Positions 1 to 18,962 of a stretch of DNA of 64,000 nt are shown piece after piece. The stretch comes from Flaccisagitta enflata (Eukaryota; Chaetognatha; Sagittoidea; Aphragmophora), in contig OZ231126.1 in assembly GCA_965153355.1 (NCBI GenBank), forward strand, positions 37,696,001 to 37,760,000. The letters are read 5' to 3'. Position numbers and translations under genes: made by a program. Position 1 is the stretch's first letter; the number at the start of each line of letters is the position of its first letter. The notes beneath the pieces are model-generated. The model worked only from the letters and a program-made list of their open reading frames with translations, did no database searches and was not told the origin of the DNA.

Positions 1-44
1 CGTCCATCCGTCCGTCCTTCCGTCCCCCCCCCCGTTGGCCATCA

Positions 45-300
45 AGACCTCAAATCTGCCTTCCCAGCCCTCAATCTAGCCTTTGAGTCCTCAAATCAGC
101 CTTCTAATCAGCCCCCTCAGCCTCAAATCTGCCCTCCAGACCTCAAATCTGCCCTCCAGACCTGCAATTAGCCTCCAAAGCATCAAACCAGCCGTCCGTG
201 GCTCAAATTTGCCCTCAAAACCTCAAATCTGCTCTCCAAGCCTTAATTCTGCCCTCCAGCCTTCAAATATGCCTTCAGTGGCCTAAATTAGTCATCTAAG
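45..300. repeat. Imperfect ~20-bp tandem repeat
   Basis: About a dozen diverged units of the form CCTCAAATCTGCCCTCCAGA run head to tail. A shorter relative occurs near 4620-4690. Confidence 0.7.
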
Positions 301-490
301 GCCTGAAATATGCCCCCTCAGGACGTCTGGAAATTCCTCCCTGTGTTCTACAGGACATCGGCCCTTTGGGGCCGCTGCCCTGCTCTCACTCCACTTCATC
401 ACTGAATCACTCCCAGCAGGGCATCGGGTACCGCTGACCATGTGCGATCCTTGGATGACTAGTTTCCCTTCTTTTCTCTTTCTTTTCATC
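301..490. repeat. Dispersed repeat, copy 1
   Basis: About 190 bp matches 4690-4850 in the same orientation. Shared words include GTGTTCTACAGGAC, CTCTCACTCCACTT and GACCATGTGCGATCCTTGGA. Both copies follow the ~20-bp CAAATCTGCC repeat and run into CT-rich DNA, so together they look like one transposon end. Class unknown. Confidence 0.6.
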
Positions 491-738
491 CTTCCTTCCA
501 TCTCTCTTCATTTCTTTTTTCCTTTCTTTTCTCTTTCCTTTCATTGAACATTTAGTCCACAATTCCATTTCAAGCACTATTCTTTTTTTGCTGGTGACAT
601 ATCTGCAAAAAGATGAATCGCTGAAGGCCACAGGCAGAGCGGTATGAAATCAAATTGTTATACGAATCTACTCATTTGATATTTCCATATTTGTAATTGT
701 AATTAGCTCCCTTTATTCTTGAAATCCTCGTGTCACAG

Positions 739-2684
739 TTGAGTATGACGACGGATTGCGAGGCAAGCAAACTGAGGCTCCGATCCATTTTCTCCGTACC
801 CTGGTAAGAAAAACAAAAAACAAAAACAAGAACAAGAACGAAAGAACAATTCCCCGTATGAAACGTTTGATTTCGGGTATTTTTAGTCACGTGCCACGCG
901 ACTCTACACCCCACTTTGTTGGTCCTTCGGTCCGTCCATCCGTCGGTCCGTCCATCCGTCGGTCCGTCCGTCACATTTTTCTTTTTTTGCGGTCTTTGGC
1001 CTCACTGCTCATGCCCAAATGATCAAGTGACCTCAAATACGGCCCCTGCCCACCCGCACGCGACTGGGGTAGCCGTATATGCGGCCTTGTTCATCTACAG
1101 GAGCGATAAGCTGATAGTTACAATAAAAAAAAAACATAACAAAAACAAATAGCAAAAATATAAAACAAAAAACAACATGAATAGAAAACCAAAGAAAGAC
1201 AAGACTGGTCTTACAGGGTTTTTCACGCCAACACGCCGATTACAAAACAACATTTCTTTGCTGCTGGTGATGATAATCAAATTCTGAAAAAAGGTATGGA
1301 TAGCTAAGGAGCTCCGATTTTGTGAGGTGGCTTTGTATATGGTTAAATGCCAAGACGTTAACCGGTCAGAGGATTCGAATTTTCCGTTACCATTTCAAGA
1401 AAAAAAAATTTACTGCCCTGAAAAAAAAGCATTAGCTTTGAAGGTGCGCTGCTTTTCATCCTATAACGCCGTGGACTACCAATTGGTCCCATTTCAAAGA
1501 GTTGTCTTAACTCTTCAAAATGGGACCAATCAAGGGCCTGTAGCTCAATTCGTTTAGAAGCATTGCTCCTCCAAAATTAATGGTGTGTGTCAATAAAGGT
1601 GGGCCTCATGGCTCATGAGGTTATGGAGGATTGCCATTCAACAATCCACTTTATCCATCTGGCGAAGGCAAAGATGCCACAAAATTATATTTGAGTACCA
1701 ACCAAAGCTTTTGCCAGCCAATAGGCTGACTAGTGACAAACGAACTTGTGCAACAACGCAGGACCATCAGGAGCAAGTTTGCAGTGCAAGACCACATCTT
1801 TGATCAGTTCAATTTCAAACGACGAACGCAATTACGCAATTATGTGTTGTTTGTTTGTTTTTTTAGCTCAATTTTTCTACAAACAGTAATTCATACTAAT
1901 TTGGAATCATTAACTTAAGTCTCATAACCTATTTCCTGCCTGATACAGTTTGACATGGAGTAAGACTGAAAAATGCTTTCCTTGAAATTGTGATTTAATG
2001 GCTGTGAGCCAAATTTTAAGAATTAATTCACTCATCTCTGTTACGTTAACTATTTGGAATGACACAATCACAGTTTCAGATAACAAAATCGGAGCTCAAG
2101 GGCTGTTTAGATCACTTTTCAGAAATCAATTATCATGTCTAGAAGCTGAGAAACGCCGTTTTGTAATCGGCGTGTTGGCGTGAAAAACCCTGTATTTTCT
2201 CTTTTTCCAGGCACGTGAGAAATTTCATTTGCGCGGTGAACAACATCGATTCTGACGCGAAAGCCGCCTTAGCCAAAGCATATCAGAGAGAAAAAGGTAC
2301 GTGTGTGCATGCCAGCTTGCTTGTAGCATAAACAATAGTTTTCGTTATTTGTGACAGCTGTGTCAGTTTCACTAATATGCATACGATGGGCAGGGGTAGT
2401 AACTTTACAGAAAAAGTTCTATGATGAAGCGATGGACCGGCCTTCCAACTGACAAACCGATGGACCGAAAAGTGGCGTACATAGAGTCTCGTGCTGTGTG
2501 ACTGCAACCTTTGATCAAATTAAAAGTTCATTTGTTTCTATGTCAAGGCGTGGCGAGTATGGACCAGTCAACGGAGTCAGAAGTCGAGTCTGAATCGGAG
2601 GCGGCGATGAGAGAAAATGCCAGCAAAAGGCGGGGAAGACACGACAAAACCGGAACACCGGAGACACGCTTGGCTGAGTTGTGA
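739..2684 (+). CDS. 3' end of an unrecognised split gene (3 exons)
   Basis: I see three exons joined by matching phases: 739-803 (after gtgtcacag, before gtaag), 2211-2296 (after ctttttccag, before gtacgt) and 2548-2684 (after tatgtcaag, stop TGA at 2682-2684). The second exon reads HVRNFICAVNNIDSDAKAAL followed by AKAYQREK. The last is rich in Ser and Glu, then basic (KRRGRHDK), and ends TRLAEL. I do not recognise the family. The first exon is the least certain: its frame was chosen only because it ends in phase 2, which the next exon needs, and another open frame ends in phase 0. The first intron carries a TA-flanked element (1214-2192) that ends 18 bp before the second exon. The 5' part of the gene would lie left of the window. 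Exons 2 and 3 are better supported than exon 1. Confidence 0.45.
881..1091 (-). mobile_element. Helentron-like element, type A
   Basis: Hairpin end at left (TAGTCACGTGCCACGCGACT), (GTCC)n core, and far end GCACGCGACT...GGCCTTGTT. Strand is given with the hairpin as the 3' end. Confidence 0.75.
1214..2192. mobile_element. Tc1/mariner-like non-autonomous element
   Basis: Inverted ends CAGGGTTTTTCACGCCAACA (about 35 bp, perfect) are flanked by TA at 1212-1213 and 2193-2194. The interior holds no transposase frame. Confidence 0.8.
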
Positions 2685-3071
2685 TAGACGAGTGGACGGA
2701 TGGGTGGGGGAGGCCGGAGAGGAGGGGCAGATAGACATTTTAAGATCGGTGCGCCTTTGGATACCCGGCAAGATCAATCATGCAATTTCCAGAATATTGC
2801 TGATTGTAATGGATTAACATGGTGGGGTCACTGGGGTGGATGTGGCTATGCATTTTGATGAATTTTGACAGACAACTAGAAGGCTGATCTGATTATTCAT
2901 TTATTGATTAACACAAGGTGCCATTTCTTTCTTTTTTTTCAGCTTGGCAAAAGGGAATGGGTTAATTCAGATTCTAATCAAAGCCCTTAGTAAATTGGTA
3001 AATTGATCATTTAAGTTTTTTCAAAATGCGTTGACTTTGGAAATTTCCCCTTCGAGTGAACCATGTCTTAC
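2685..3071. other. Gap between convergent genes
   Basis: AT-rich. I see no feature beyond possible 3' UTRs. Missing exons of the - strand ubiquitin-like gene would be expected in or beyond it. Confidence 0.4.
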
Positions 3072-3682
3072 CTCGGTCCAAGTAAAATAGTCGTTGAACT
3101 TTGACAGGAATTCCTACGATATATTCTAATCTCGTTTTCAATTCCTTGACGGTCGTTGATGGCTTCACCTAACATAAAGTGAATTGCACTAGAAAATTAT
3201 TTACATAATTTTACAACTTTTCTACTTGTAAACTTGTGTGTTACAACTTGCTCAATTACAATCCTGTAGTTTAAGATTCATAAAAAAAGATCAATTAAAG
3301 ATTTAAAAATGATTCATACGATAAGAGTTTTTATTTCAAACGCGTTGGCATGACAAAAGATGTCAGAGTTAGTCAGTTCGATGTCTGAATTATAACTGCG
3401 ACTGAGCGTGGCAGCGGGGAGAACGCATACAAATCTCAATGTAAGCTTAGGACGCTGACTTATTTTTCAGGTTTCAGTCAGTTGGGCGCGTCACTTCCAT
3501 TTTTTTACCTCGTGAACTTTGAATCTTTCTCCGGTGAAAATATGGACGTTAAGGGAAAAGCAATCGGGATCCATCGTTAGACAAGGGTCGATGTGACCCC
3601 TTCCTCCGTGACCGGCGTTGCCCCCACCGCCACCTCCTCCACCTCCTCCTCCGACACGAGTAGTAGCTTCGGTCTTTGCCAT
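3072..3682 (-). CDS. Ubiquitin-like domain protein, 5' exons
   Basis: The first exon is 3682 down to 3509 (58 codons, donor GAG|gtaaaa). The second is 3168 down to 3072 (after tttatgttag, donor G|gtaag). The protein starts MAKTEATTRV, runs through an 11-residue glycine tract, then reads LNVHIFTGERFKVHE. The second exon continues VKPSTTVKELKTRLEYIVG and IPVKVQRLFYL. This is the pattern of a ubiquitin-like beta-grasp fold: strand, strand, helix with TVxELK, then a GIPxxxQRLFY turn. Domain assignment is by pattern only. CpG-rich DNA with an ETS-like ACTTCCGG word lies upstream on this strand (about 3895-4025) and fits a promoter or 5' UTR. I could not place the following exons, which must lie below 3072 and would interleave with or overlap the gene on + that ends at 2684. 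Exons are solid, but the gene is incomplete. Confidence 0.6.
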
Positions 3683-3894
3683 CGCGGCAACATCCGTTTT
3701 ACCGCCTTTTAAAACATGGAAAACGATGCAAATATATTTATCAGTGGCTCCTAGCTCGATTGGATCAATTTCAGACCTAAATGTTAAATGCTATTTACCA
3801 GATTTCAAATATCAGATTTTAAACTTTGAATTTCATCAATTTGAATTCCAAATTCGATGACACATGAACATTCCAAACCTTTGGCTCTGTCCGT

Positions 3895-4025
3895 CTTAAA
3901 AGCCGCGTCTCCTGTGCCTCCTCCTCCTCCTCCTCCTCTGCCTCCTCCTTTTAAGGCGGCATTTGCTGCGTGGCGGCGGAGAGAAGACGGCGTCGCTGAG
4001 GCCGGAAGTGAAGCGTGTTGAAAGC
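3895..4025 (-). promoter_or_regulatory. Probable promoter/5' UTR of the ubiquitin-like gene
   Basis: This is a GC- and CpG-rich island in AT-rich surroundings, about 215-340 bp upstream of the ATG at 3682 on the - strand. It holds CCGGAAGT at 4002-4009 (ETS-type site on -) and a GGAGGAGG run. Inferred from composition and position only. Confidence 0.35.
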
Positions 4026-4611
4026 CGCAAATCTGTTATTTTGTAAAAGAAAGAAGTAATACGGGGTTACTATGTCGTTGTGGTATTTTGCCGGTGAGTC
4101 TCATCCGGAAGGGCTTCCTTGACAGGCAATATACGGCCACCTTTATTACACTTTTCGAGAGCATAATGTAGCAACCGATGAACGGACGGATGGACAAATC
4201 TTCATAACGAGTTAGTAGTCCGCGACTAAAAAGAAAATGATTCTCTGAATTCTGAATATTGCAAATCACTGCACATCGCACCTCTCGTTATCAAAAGCCT
4301 TGTTTTTTTTTTGTTTTTGTTTCTTGTTTCTTGTTTTTTTTTTGTGTGTGTTTTTTTTTTAGTCTTGTTTTATCATTTTCTTCTTCTTTTTTTTTTTTTG
4401 AGCCCCGCAGCGGAAGGGCCGATGTCTTTTGTAGGGGTGACTTATCAAACATCCATCGTACGATGTTTTTTTGTCCATCCTCCCCCTGCTTTCACGCTCA
4501 TGGAAGAAATCCTGATAATAAGGTTTTATTCATTGGAAAAACATGATTATCATGTTTTTTTCCTTGGGCTTGATTTTTGCCGTCTCAGCTCTTCATGGTA
4601 AGCCTTTCATA

Positions 4612-4850
4612 TACTTCAAATTCACCATTCAGGCCTTTTATCTGCTCTCCAGGCCCAAATCTGCCCCCCCCCCCCCGACCTCTAAGCTGCCTTTAATGAT
4701 CTTTCAGGATGACTTGAAATTCACCCTTGTGTTCTACAGGACGTTGGCCCTATAATGCTCTCACTCCACTTTTCCGCTTGATCTTTCTGCGAAGGGCAAC
4801 GGATAACGCTGACCATGTGCGATCCTTGGATGACAAGTTTCTCCCTCCCT
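4612..4850. repeat. Dispersed repeat, copy 2
   Basis: Second copy of the 301-490 repeat, interrupted by a C run at 4664-4677. Confidence 0.6.
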
Positions 4851-5040
4851 TTCTCTCTTTAAGTGTGTTTGTTCGTTTATTCGTTGGTTCGTTTGTTTGT
4901 TCGTTCGTTCGTTCGCTCCATATCTTTTCAACCTTCATTCTTTGTTTCTTTCATTCCAACTTTGACGGCGAAAAAAAGCTACGCAACACGAAGCAAAATT
5001 AACTGTTAGTTACGTAATCAAGTCGAGGTAGAAATATTAA

Positions 5041-5346
5041 AAACAAGCCCGACCGGGCAACGATGCGTCCGGGCTGTGTCTCGGCGTGTATTGATCATGT
5101 GACATATATGGAGAGATAGATGGACGAACAGACGGGTGAAACGACTAAGTAGTAAAGGAGGCTCTCAAAACATGTTAGTCGATCATTGGTTTCAGTATAG
5201 GATCTCACCGTGGCCAAAAACAAGCGAGAAACGCGGTTTTTGCACTTGCGTAATGGACATACGGACGGACGGACCGACGGACGGACCGACGGACGGACGG
5301 ACCCTCTTATAGAGATGCGTTCCTGACGGACGCATCTAAAAAAAAT
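5041..5346 (+). mobile_element. Helentron-like element, type C, full length
   Basis: The 5' end is AACAAGCCCGACCGGGCAAC, then the pairing block GATGCGTCC, a unique body, (ACGG)n, and the 3' hairpin GATGCGTTCC...GGACGCATCTAAAAA. It matches 40962-41262 in reverse. Confidence 0.8.
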
Positions 5347-5543
5347 AAGCTCACCTCAGTTTGTGGTGTTGGATTTGAGTGATGAAAGTGTTGGAGTCCA
5401 ATTCGAGCTCCAATCAGTGAAACGTTAAGAGAGGGGAGCGGTGACGCAGATATTTCCCCATTGGTCACTCTGCCGTGAAAAACAAAAGAATAAAAAGATA
5501 TTTGCTAGGATTCAACCAACGAGTTCAAATCAGCTTGATTATA

Positions 5544-5940
<397 letters not shown>

Positions 5941-6084
5941 CTGCATTTGATAATGATTAATGCCACAAGGTCCAACTGATGAAACTTAATATCAAGTGAC
6001 AACTTTTAACTAAAGCGTATTTCATCCATTGGATGACCTTGAATTGGGGGTAATACATGGAAACTGGCGCGCATTTTTGCCGCC

Positions 6085-6117
6085 TATTTCACTTCCGGGC
6101 CGCGTGGAAGTCAACGA

Positions 6118-6125
<8 letters not shown>
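6085..6125 (+). promoter_or_regulatory. CpG-rich start region of the 342-aa gene
   Basis: A short CpG-rich stretch holds ACTTCCGG (6091-6098, ETS-like) and TGACGT (6119-6124, CRE-like half, overlapping the proposed start codon). The surroundings are AT-rich. It fits a TATA-less promoter or 5' UTR. Inference from composition. Confidence 0.3.
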
Positions 6126-12605
<6,480 letters not shown>

Positions 12606-13032
12606 CAAAAGAACAAAAAAAAAAACAAAACAAAACAAAACAAAGAAATGCCCGTTTGTGTTCGCGAGGGTGCGCCAAGTCTGGAAAACTCTCTGTTCCC
12701 TGCTCACTTGCGCCAGTGCTCTAGGGGCAGAAAAGACATTTTTTCTCTTATCGTTCTTTTTATCTAATGATAAAGAGCCTATTCTAATGGGATTGAGTCC
12801 CATACACGTATACACAGCTTGAGGAATCTGTCTGTTGGACAAGATTGAGTATCTGAGTTTTGGATTCCTCCTCAAGAACAAAAGATTAAGGACCCTGAGG
12901 TGGAATCAAGCGGAAACTCTTTATTTCTTAGTTTATTGACTTTTTATTGATGAAAAAAGAATTGGCGTGAGACTTTTTCTACTTGTTTGTAACCTCGATT
13001 TGTCATTGTTTGAAAAAGCGAAAAAAGCGTCT

Positions 13033-14036
13033 TTGGTTTTCTTCATTAACCCGACAAAACGGCCAGGAATCCCGTTGGAGAAAATCTCAAGTCTAAGGGT
13101 TATGAAAAAAAAAATGGACCCATCACAAATTTTTGCATGTGGGTCCTAAAAAGCATGTAGAACAAGAATCTGATACTTATTTTGGCCTATCATGAGCAAA
13201 AAAAAAAAAAGAAACGGTTTTTTGTGCCAAAAACAGCTATTTTTCCTAAAAAAATGGTATTAAATGAAATATTTTTGAGGTTTTTTTTACAGAAACATTA
13301 AGTACCAATAGTAATTGATATTTGAGTGAATCTAGAACAATTTTGAATAGGTCTATGAGGTTCAAAAATAGCATTAAAGTGCTCAAAAGTGGAGAAATGA
13401 CCTAAAAATTAAAAAATTGTCAAAACTGATGTTTTGGAACAGTTTTTTAGGGTAAAATATGCTGTCACTGTGAATTTCATTGATTTACTTAAAAAAACAT
13501 GGCCACAATAAGCGAAAACGCATACGGCAATATGTAAATGAGATCTCATTTGCATATTGCGGTTTTGCGTTTTTTGCTTATCACGGCCATGTTTTTTTAA
13601 GTAGATTGATGAAACTCATACTGACAGCATATTTTACCCTTAGAAACTGTTCCAATACATCAGCTTTGACAATTTTTCAATTTTTAGATCATTTCTCCAC
13701 TTTTGAGCACTTTAATGCTATTTTTGAACCTCATAGACCTATTCAAAATTGTTCTAGATGCACTCAAATATCAATTACTATTGGTACTTTATGTTTCTAT
13801 AAAAAAGTTCAAAATATTTCATTTGATACCATTTTTTTAGGAGAAATAGCTGTTTTTGGCACAAAAAACCGTTTCTTTTTTTTTTTTGCTCAAGTTAGGT
13901 CAAAATGAACATCAGAATCTTGTTCTACAGCCTTTTTAGGTCCCCTGTGCAAAAATCTGGGATGGGTTCATTTTTTTTTATTTAAGAATTTTGCAAGGGG
14001 GAATCCTGGCCGAAAAACGGTTTTGGTTTTCATCAT
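13033..14036. mobile_element. 1-kb foldback element
   Basis: The two arms (~490 bp) are imperfect reverse complements around an axis near 13543 (GAGATCTC). Shared words include CGGCCAGGAATCCC/GGAATCCTGGCCG and ACGGTTTTTTGTGCCAAAAA. No open frame of note. Confidence 0.8.
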
Positions 14037-14486
14037 TTAAAAGCTCAAACATTTAAAGCGCCAATCAAATAAATCCATTTGCGTTTCCTGAAACTGCTTC
14101 AGAGTAGACGATTTTGTTTTGTTTTCAACCATTCTTTATCCTCTAAAGCCTTTATATCGTCAAACACTGATAATCATAAATTTTTTATAATAACGACAAT
14201 CAAACATGCAACATTTTATCTGTCTGTTCTTTTTAATTTAATAACGATCGATTTGAAATGGCGGTTTGTTTCCCGGAATAATGAACAAATTATTCAAAAT
14301 TGACGCATATATTGTGGGAATAATTTTGCCATTAATATGCTTTAGTTTATTTGTCTCATAAGATTCTTTGCATCGTGCATCGTTTCACGCGATTTTTTCC
14401 TGAAATAGAGCCTTACACATAATGAGACTATGTTTTTTCGGCAAAAATGTATTGTATGAAGTCTTTTCAAGCGAGTTTTTAAATTA

Positions 14487-14577
14487 GGGATGGTTTTAGG
14501 GATAATGTTGGGGTTGGGGATGGTCTTAGGGTTAGTGTTAGGGACAACGTTAGTGTTAGGGCTAAGGGTTGGCTGGG
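14487..14577. repeat. Telomere-like degenerate repeat
   Basis: About 90 bp of GTTAGGG-type words (TTAGGG, GTTAGTGTTAGGG, TTGGGG). Interstitial and diverged. Confidence 0.5.
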
Positions 14578-15103
14578 TTTTATGTTTAACGGCCTGAAGC
14601 TACTCGAATTAAAGCTTCGCTCTGGCGGAAGATTCGAGAAAAAAAATCGTGCAGAAAACCATTCAAAATTTCCGTTTTTAGGTGCGACAAAGCACCTCTA
14701 TAACTGGCTGTGTCCGTTGGTTGGTCGGTCGGTTGGTCTGTCTGTCGGTAACGCATTCGTTCAACGATCCACACGTCGCACCTTATTGGCCTACTTGACC
14801 TTGTTTTTCAGATAGCAGGTTTTCAGGCCTCTCTTTCTATCCAGTTAATGTCCCAGGACTCATCCTTGTTGCCCAAATCTCAGCCTTTGACACTCGACGC
14901 AAAAGTCCAGTCCAGTCGGAAGATTCAAATTCTCGCATCAAAGCCAGAAGCTACACCTGAAACTTTAACAAATTCATCCCGACAAACCATCAATGAGGGG
15001 CAACGGGTTCGCTGACCGTCTTGCCCTTGGCTTTGTCACTCTGACTCAAATAGAAATCTTCCTGTCTCTCCCCTGTCTTTGCCTTTGACATTGTTTTTTC
15101 ACT

Positions 15104-15143
15104 GTGTGTGTGTGTGTGTGTTTGTGTTTGTGTGTGTGTGTGT

Positions 15144-15238
<95 letters not shown>
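15104..15238. repeat. (TG)n(CT)n compound repeat
   Basis: TG to 15144, then CT to 15237. Confidence 0.95.
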
Positions 15239-15240
<2 letters not shown>

Positions 15241-15685
15241 CCTCAACAACCCCCCATTCTGCCCATGTCCCTCTCTCAATTATCGAGTACTTGCCGTTGC
15301 GATCATGCCAAGCCAAAAGAGGCCGTTCGTCTTCTCAGAGTTATTTTGAGACCACGTTGACAGTAACAGTCTGTTGTCCAGGGACGCAATTTAAGTCTTG
15401 GCGTGTTGATTCACTTGAATTTGGTGATCCGTGTTTGTTGAAAAAGATTAACAAGCGTTGATTTATTCGCGTGATTGAGAAAAGCCTGGATGGAGGTGAA
15501 GAATGGTCAAAGCCGTAGCTGTGGTTATACCGTATATTTCCTACTTTGCGCCCCGGGCGCTTAAAGAAACATCATCTTATATTATCATTTTACCCTCTTT
15601 ATTAGCGCCCCCTTAATAACTATTGTTCTTGTCATTTTTAAAAATGGGACGATTAAAGAGAGAAAAGGGAAAGAGAAAGAGAAAA

Positions 15686-15887
15686 AACAAGGCCGGATAC
15701 ACGGCTACCCCAGTCGCGTGCGGGTGGGCAGGGGCCATATTTGAGGTCAGTGGAGCATTTGGGCGGGAGCGGTATAGCCAAAAACCCCATAGACGCCGAA
15801 AAAGTAAAGTGTGATGGACGGATGGACCGACGGACAGACGGACCGACAAAGCGGGGTGTAGAGTCGCGTAGCACGCGACTAAAAAAA
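15686..15887 (+). mobile_element. Helentron-like element, type A
   Basis: Starts AACAAGGCCGGATACACGGC, pairing block AGTCGCGTGC, (GGAC/GGACC)n core, and hairpin AGTCGCGTAGCACGCGACT then AAAAA. Confidence 0.85.
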
Positions 15888-15970
15888 CCCGAAAATTTCC
15901 AATACAAATCTGACGTCATTTGTTTATTTTCGAGTATAGGACGATTAAAGAGGGAATCAGAGAAAGAGAA

Positions 15971-16196
15971 AACAAGTGATGCGGGGTCACAATATTATTG
16001 CGTACGGATGGGCAGGGGTATCCAACCCCCATCCACACCCATAGCCATCCCTAATACTCAAACATACACAAAAAGTATCCAAAAACGCTCGTTTTCCCAC
16101 TTTTCAACTCGATGACCATGGACCAACGGACCAATGGACGGAGCGACAGATGGACGGACAAAGCCTCCTATAGAGTTGCGTGTCCGCAACTAAAAA
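15971..16196 (+). mobile_element. Helentron-like element, type B
   Basis: Starts AACAAGTGATGCGGGGTCAC. The pairing block is diverged (TTGCGTACGG). Hairpin AGTTGCGTGTCCGCAACT then AAAAA. Lies 83 bp from the type A copy in the same direction. Confidence 0.8.
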
Positions 16197-16744
16197 TGCA
16201 CAGACCAAAAAGAACCCCGGAAATTTCCAATACAAATTGGAAATTTCCAATACAAAATGGAAATTTCCAATACAAATCTGACGTCTTTTGTCTATTTCCA
16301 AATATCCCGTAATGTACTGCAAAATGTGATTTTGGTAATCACAATCTATCTTATTCATTTTATTTATTTATTCATTAACGTAACAGATCAGCCGCTACAG
16401 ATTGCATTGCACCAAAGTTCGAGACGATGACCGGGAAGGTTGGCGTCGGTCGTCGCCATGACAACTCTAATCTCAGATCTGACTCTCGGATGCTGGGGAC
16501 ATCCTTTTGAGAATCGTTATGATTAACTGCATCAAATGCAATGTAATGATATTTTTAAGCAATCAACTATCAACAACCTGTTGGAATGTTGTTTAAGTGT
16601 AGATTGGTTGCCATTTTAGTCTCACCACCCGTAAAACTTTGTTTCGTTTTTTTCTTTCGGCCAAAAACAACGGAAATTACAGTAACTGCATTGTCGTTTG
16701 GGTCAAAAGGTTAGAGGGTTTATATGCTTCGTTTTCGACATTTA

Positions 16745-17445
16745 CACTCTCTTTTTTTTATAAGCACCTCGTTTATAAGCACGCCCAGCCTCAGATATTG
16801 GGAAAATTTAAGCACATTGCTAAGCACGCTCCAGGCTGAGATTTTCAATTTGAATAAAAATTCTTGGTGATTTTCCGAAAACATGCTAATTTTTATACAT
16901 TTTTGGTTGGAACTTCACAAAAAACCAATGGAAATTTTGATAGAACTTGAAATCATCTATAATATCAGTCTGTCAGTATATTCAGGATTTTGATACTGAT
17001 AGAAATAATCAAATTTCTAAAAACATCTAAGAATATTATTGCTTATATACTATTGTTGATATGAATCTATTGCTGTAACAAGGGCCACCTTAAAAGAAAA
17101 ATATGGCATGATACTATACTAAATAACACCAAAAATCTAAAAAAATTTAAATCAAACCATTATTTTAATCTCGTCCCATGATTTATATGAAAGTAGCACA
17201 ATATCAATGATAGATACTGTATATTTTCATTTACAAAATACATTCATTACTGTATTCTATACTATACTTTATTCTACACTATACAATACTCTATGCATTA
17301 CTGTTTTCTATACTCAATAGGATAATCACTTACTGATTAATGATAAGCACGCATTTAAGCACATTTCAGCCTCGAAAATGAGATTTTGCTAAGCACGCTC
17401 AGCCTCAGCCAATAAAGGAGCGTGCTTATAAAAAAAAAAAGAGTG
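16745..17445. mobile_element. TA-flanked inverted-repeat element
   Basis: Ends CACTCTCTTTTTTTTATAAG and their inverse, with TA on both sides (16743-16744 and 17446-17447). Subterminal TAAGCACGCTCAGCCTCAG motifs are repeated in inverse orientation. Non-coding interior. Confidence 0.75.
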
Positions 17446-17628
17446 TACCAGCAAGGTACCGTTAATCGGGCGGTCCGTCAAGCTTTTAGAATTATACCAT
17501 TTGAAAAAAAAACAGCGAGAGAGTTGCAGGTATTGAAAAGTGCATTAACATCAATTGATGCAACAAGTAAAAGGTAGAAGAGTAACAGAGGAAAAAGGAA
17601 CGAAACAGCAACAGCCATGATCAACGGC

Positions 17629-17636
17629 AACAACAA

Positions 17637-17723
<87 letters not shown>
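17629..17723. repeat. (CAA/CGA)n array
   Basis: CAACGA units followed by pure CAA. Confidence 0.95.
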
Positions 17724-17724
<1 letters not shown>

Positions 17725-17938
17725 TACAGCAGTTTCAGCAACATCTGACTCTTAAACGCCAGCAAAGATCGTGTCAAGCCAGAAATGGAAAATCCATTGA
17801 CGCACAAAACTTTGTCAAATCAATCTGACGACGTGAAAATTTGCCACTTAATGGAGGAATGATTGAACGCATGACATTTTTATGTGACGCCCGCATTGTG
17901 TCTTTTCTATGGATTTTTTTCCGACTTTTCCTATAAAA

Positions 17939-17939
<1 letters not shown>

Positions 17940-18024
<85 letters not shown>
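17940..18024. repeat. (GA)n
   Basis: 85 bp pure. Confidence 0.95.
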
Positions 18025-18025
<1 letters not shown>

Positions 18026-18754
18026 GGGGAGACGGAGAAACGCAGAGACGGCGATAAAAAAATGGACATAAAGAAACATTTGATGACAAATTAGGGGCTG
18101 AGTGAAGGAGATGAGAGAGCTTCCGTTCTCCGAGCTGGAGCGCAGTTTCTCAATATTGCGAAGCCATTTATTCGCCATTTCAGTAATATCATTTCCGCAC
18201 CTCTCCACCCTTCTATTGCCAGCGCTTCTATGGTGATTCTCTGCGGCAAACAAAAGAACTTTCAGCTTTTTTTCTTCATTTTCGTTTTCGTGTCTTTTTG
18301 ATTTCTTTTTCTTTTTGGTTCTTTTTCTTTTTCTTTTCTCTACAAGTCCGTGTGATATATCTGTTTGGTTGCGTGGATTAGCTGATCCATGAATGTGAAC
18401 TGTGATGTGTTCGAAACAAACTCACGTGATTAAAATAAGTTCGTTTTTAGAGTGAATCCATTAGAAGACTCTAAATAGAGAGCAAAATTTAAAAATACTA
18501 AAGAATCATAATAAATGAATGAAATGAATGTGATCCTATCAGATGAATGATCCAAACTATTGTCGCTGAGTTCCCATGAAACATTTCCATCAGTCTTTTT
18601 TATATTTTTTATTTCCAGTCAAATCCAATATAATTTGATTCTCAATCCTTCGATAGCAGAGCGCGCGGCGTTATTAGATTCTTCATCATTATTCAATTTT
18701 CCCCATTTTCATCCGATTTTCTGTCACGCAACGAAACGATCACGATAACCGAAG

Positions 18755-18962
<208 letters not shown>

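Noticed and set aside
5041-5346. CRISPR-like array from regular GGAC/GACC units
   Set aside because: Tetranucleotide microsatellite without spacers, in a eukaryotic genome.
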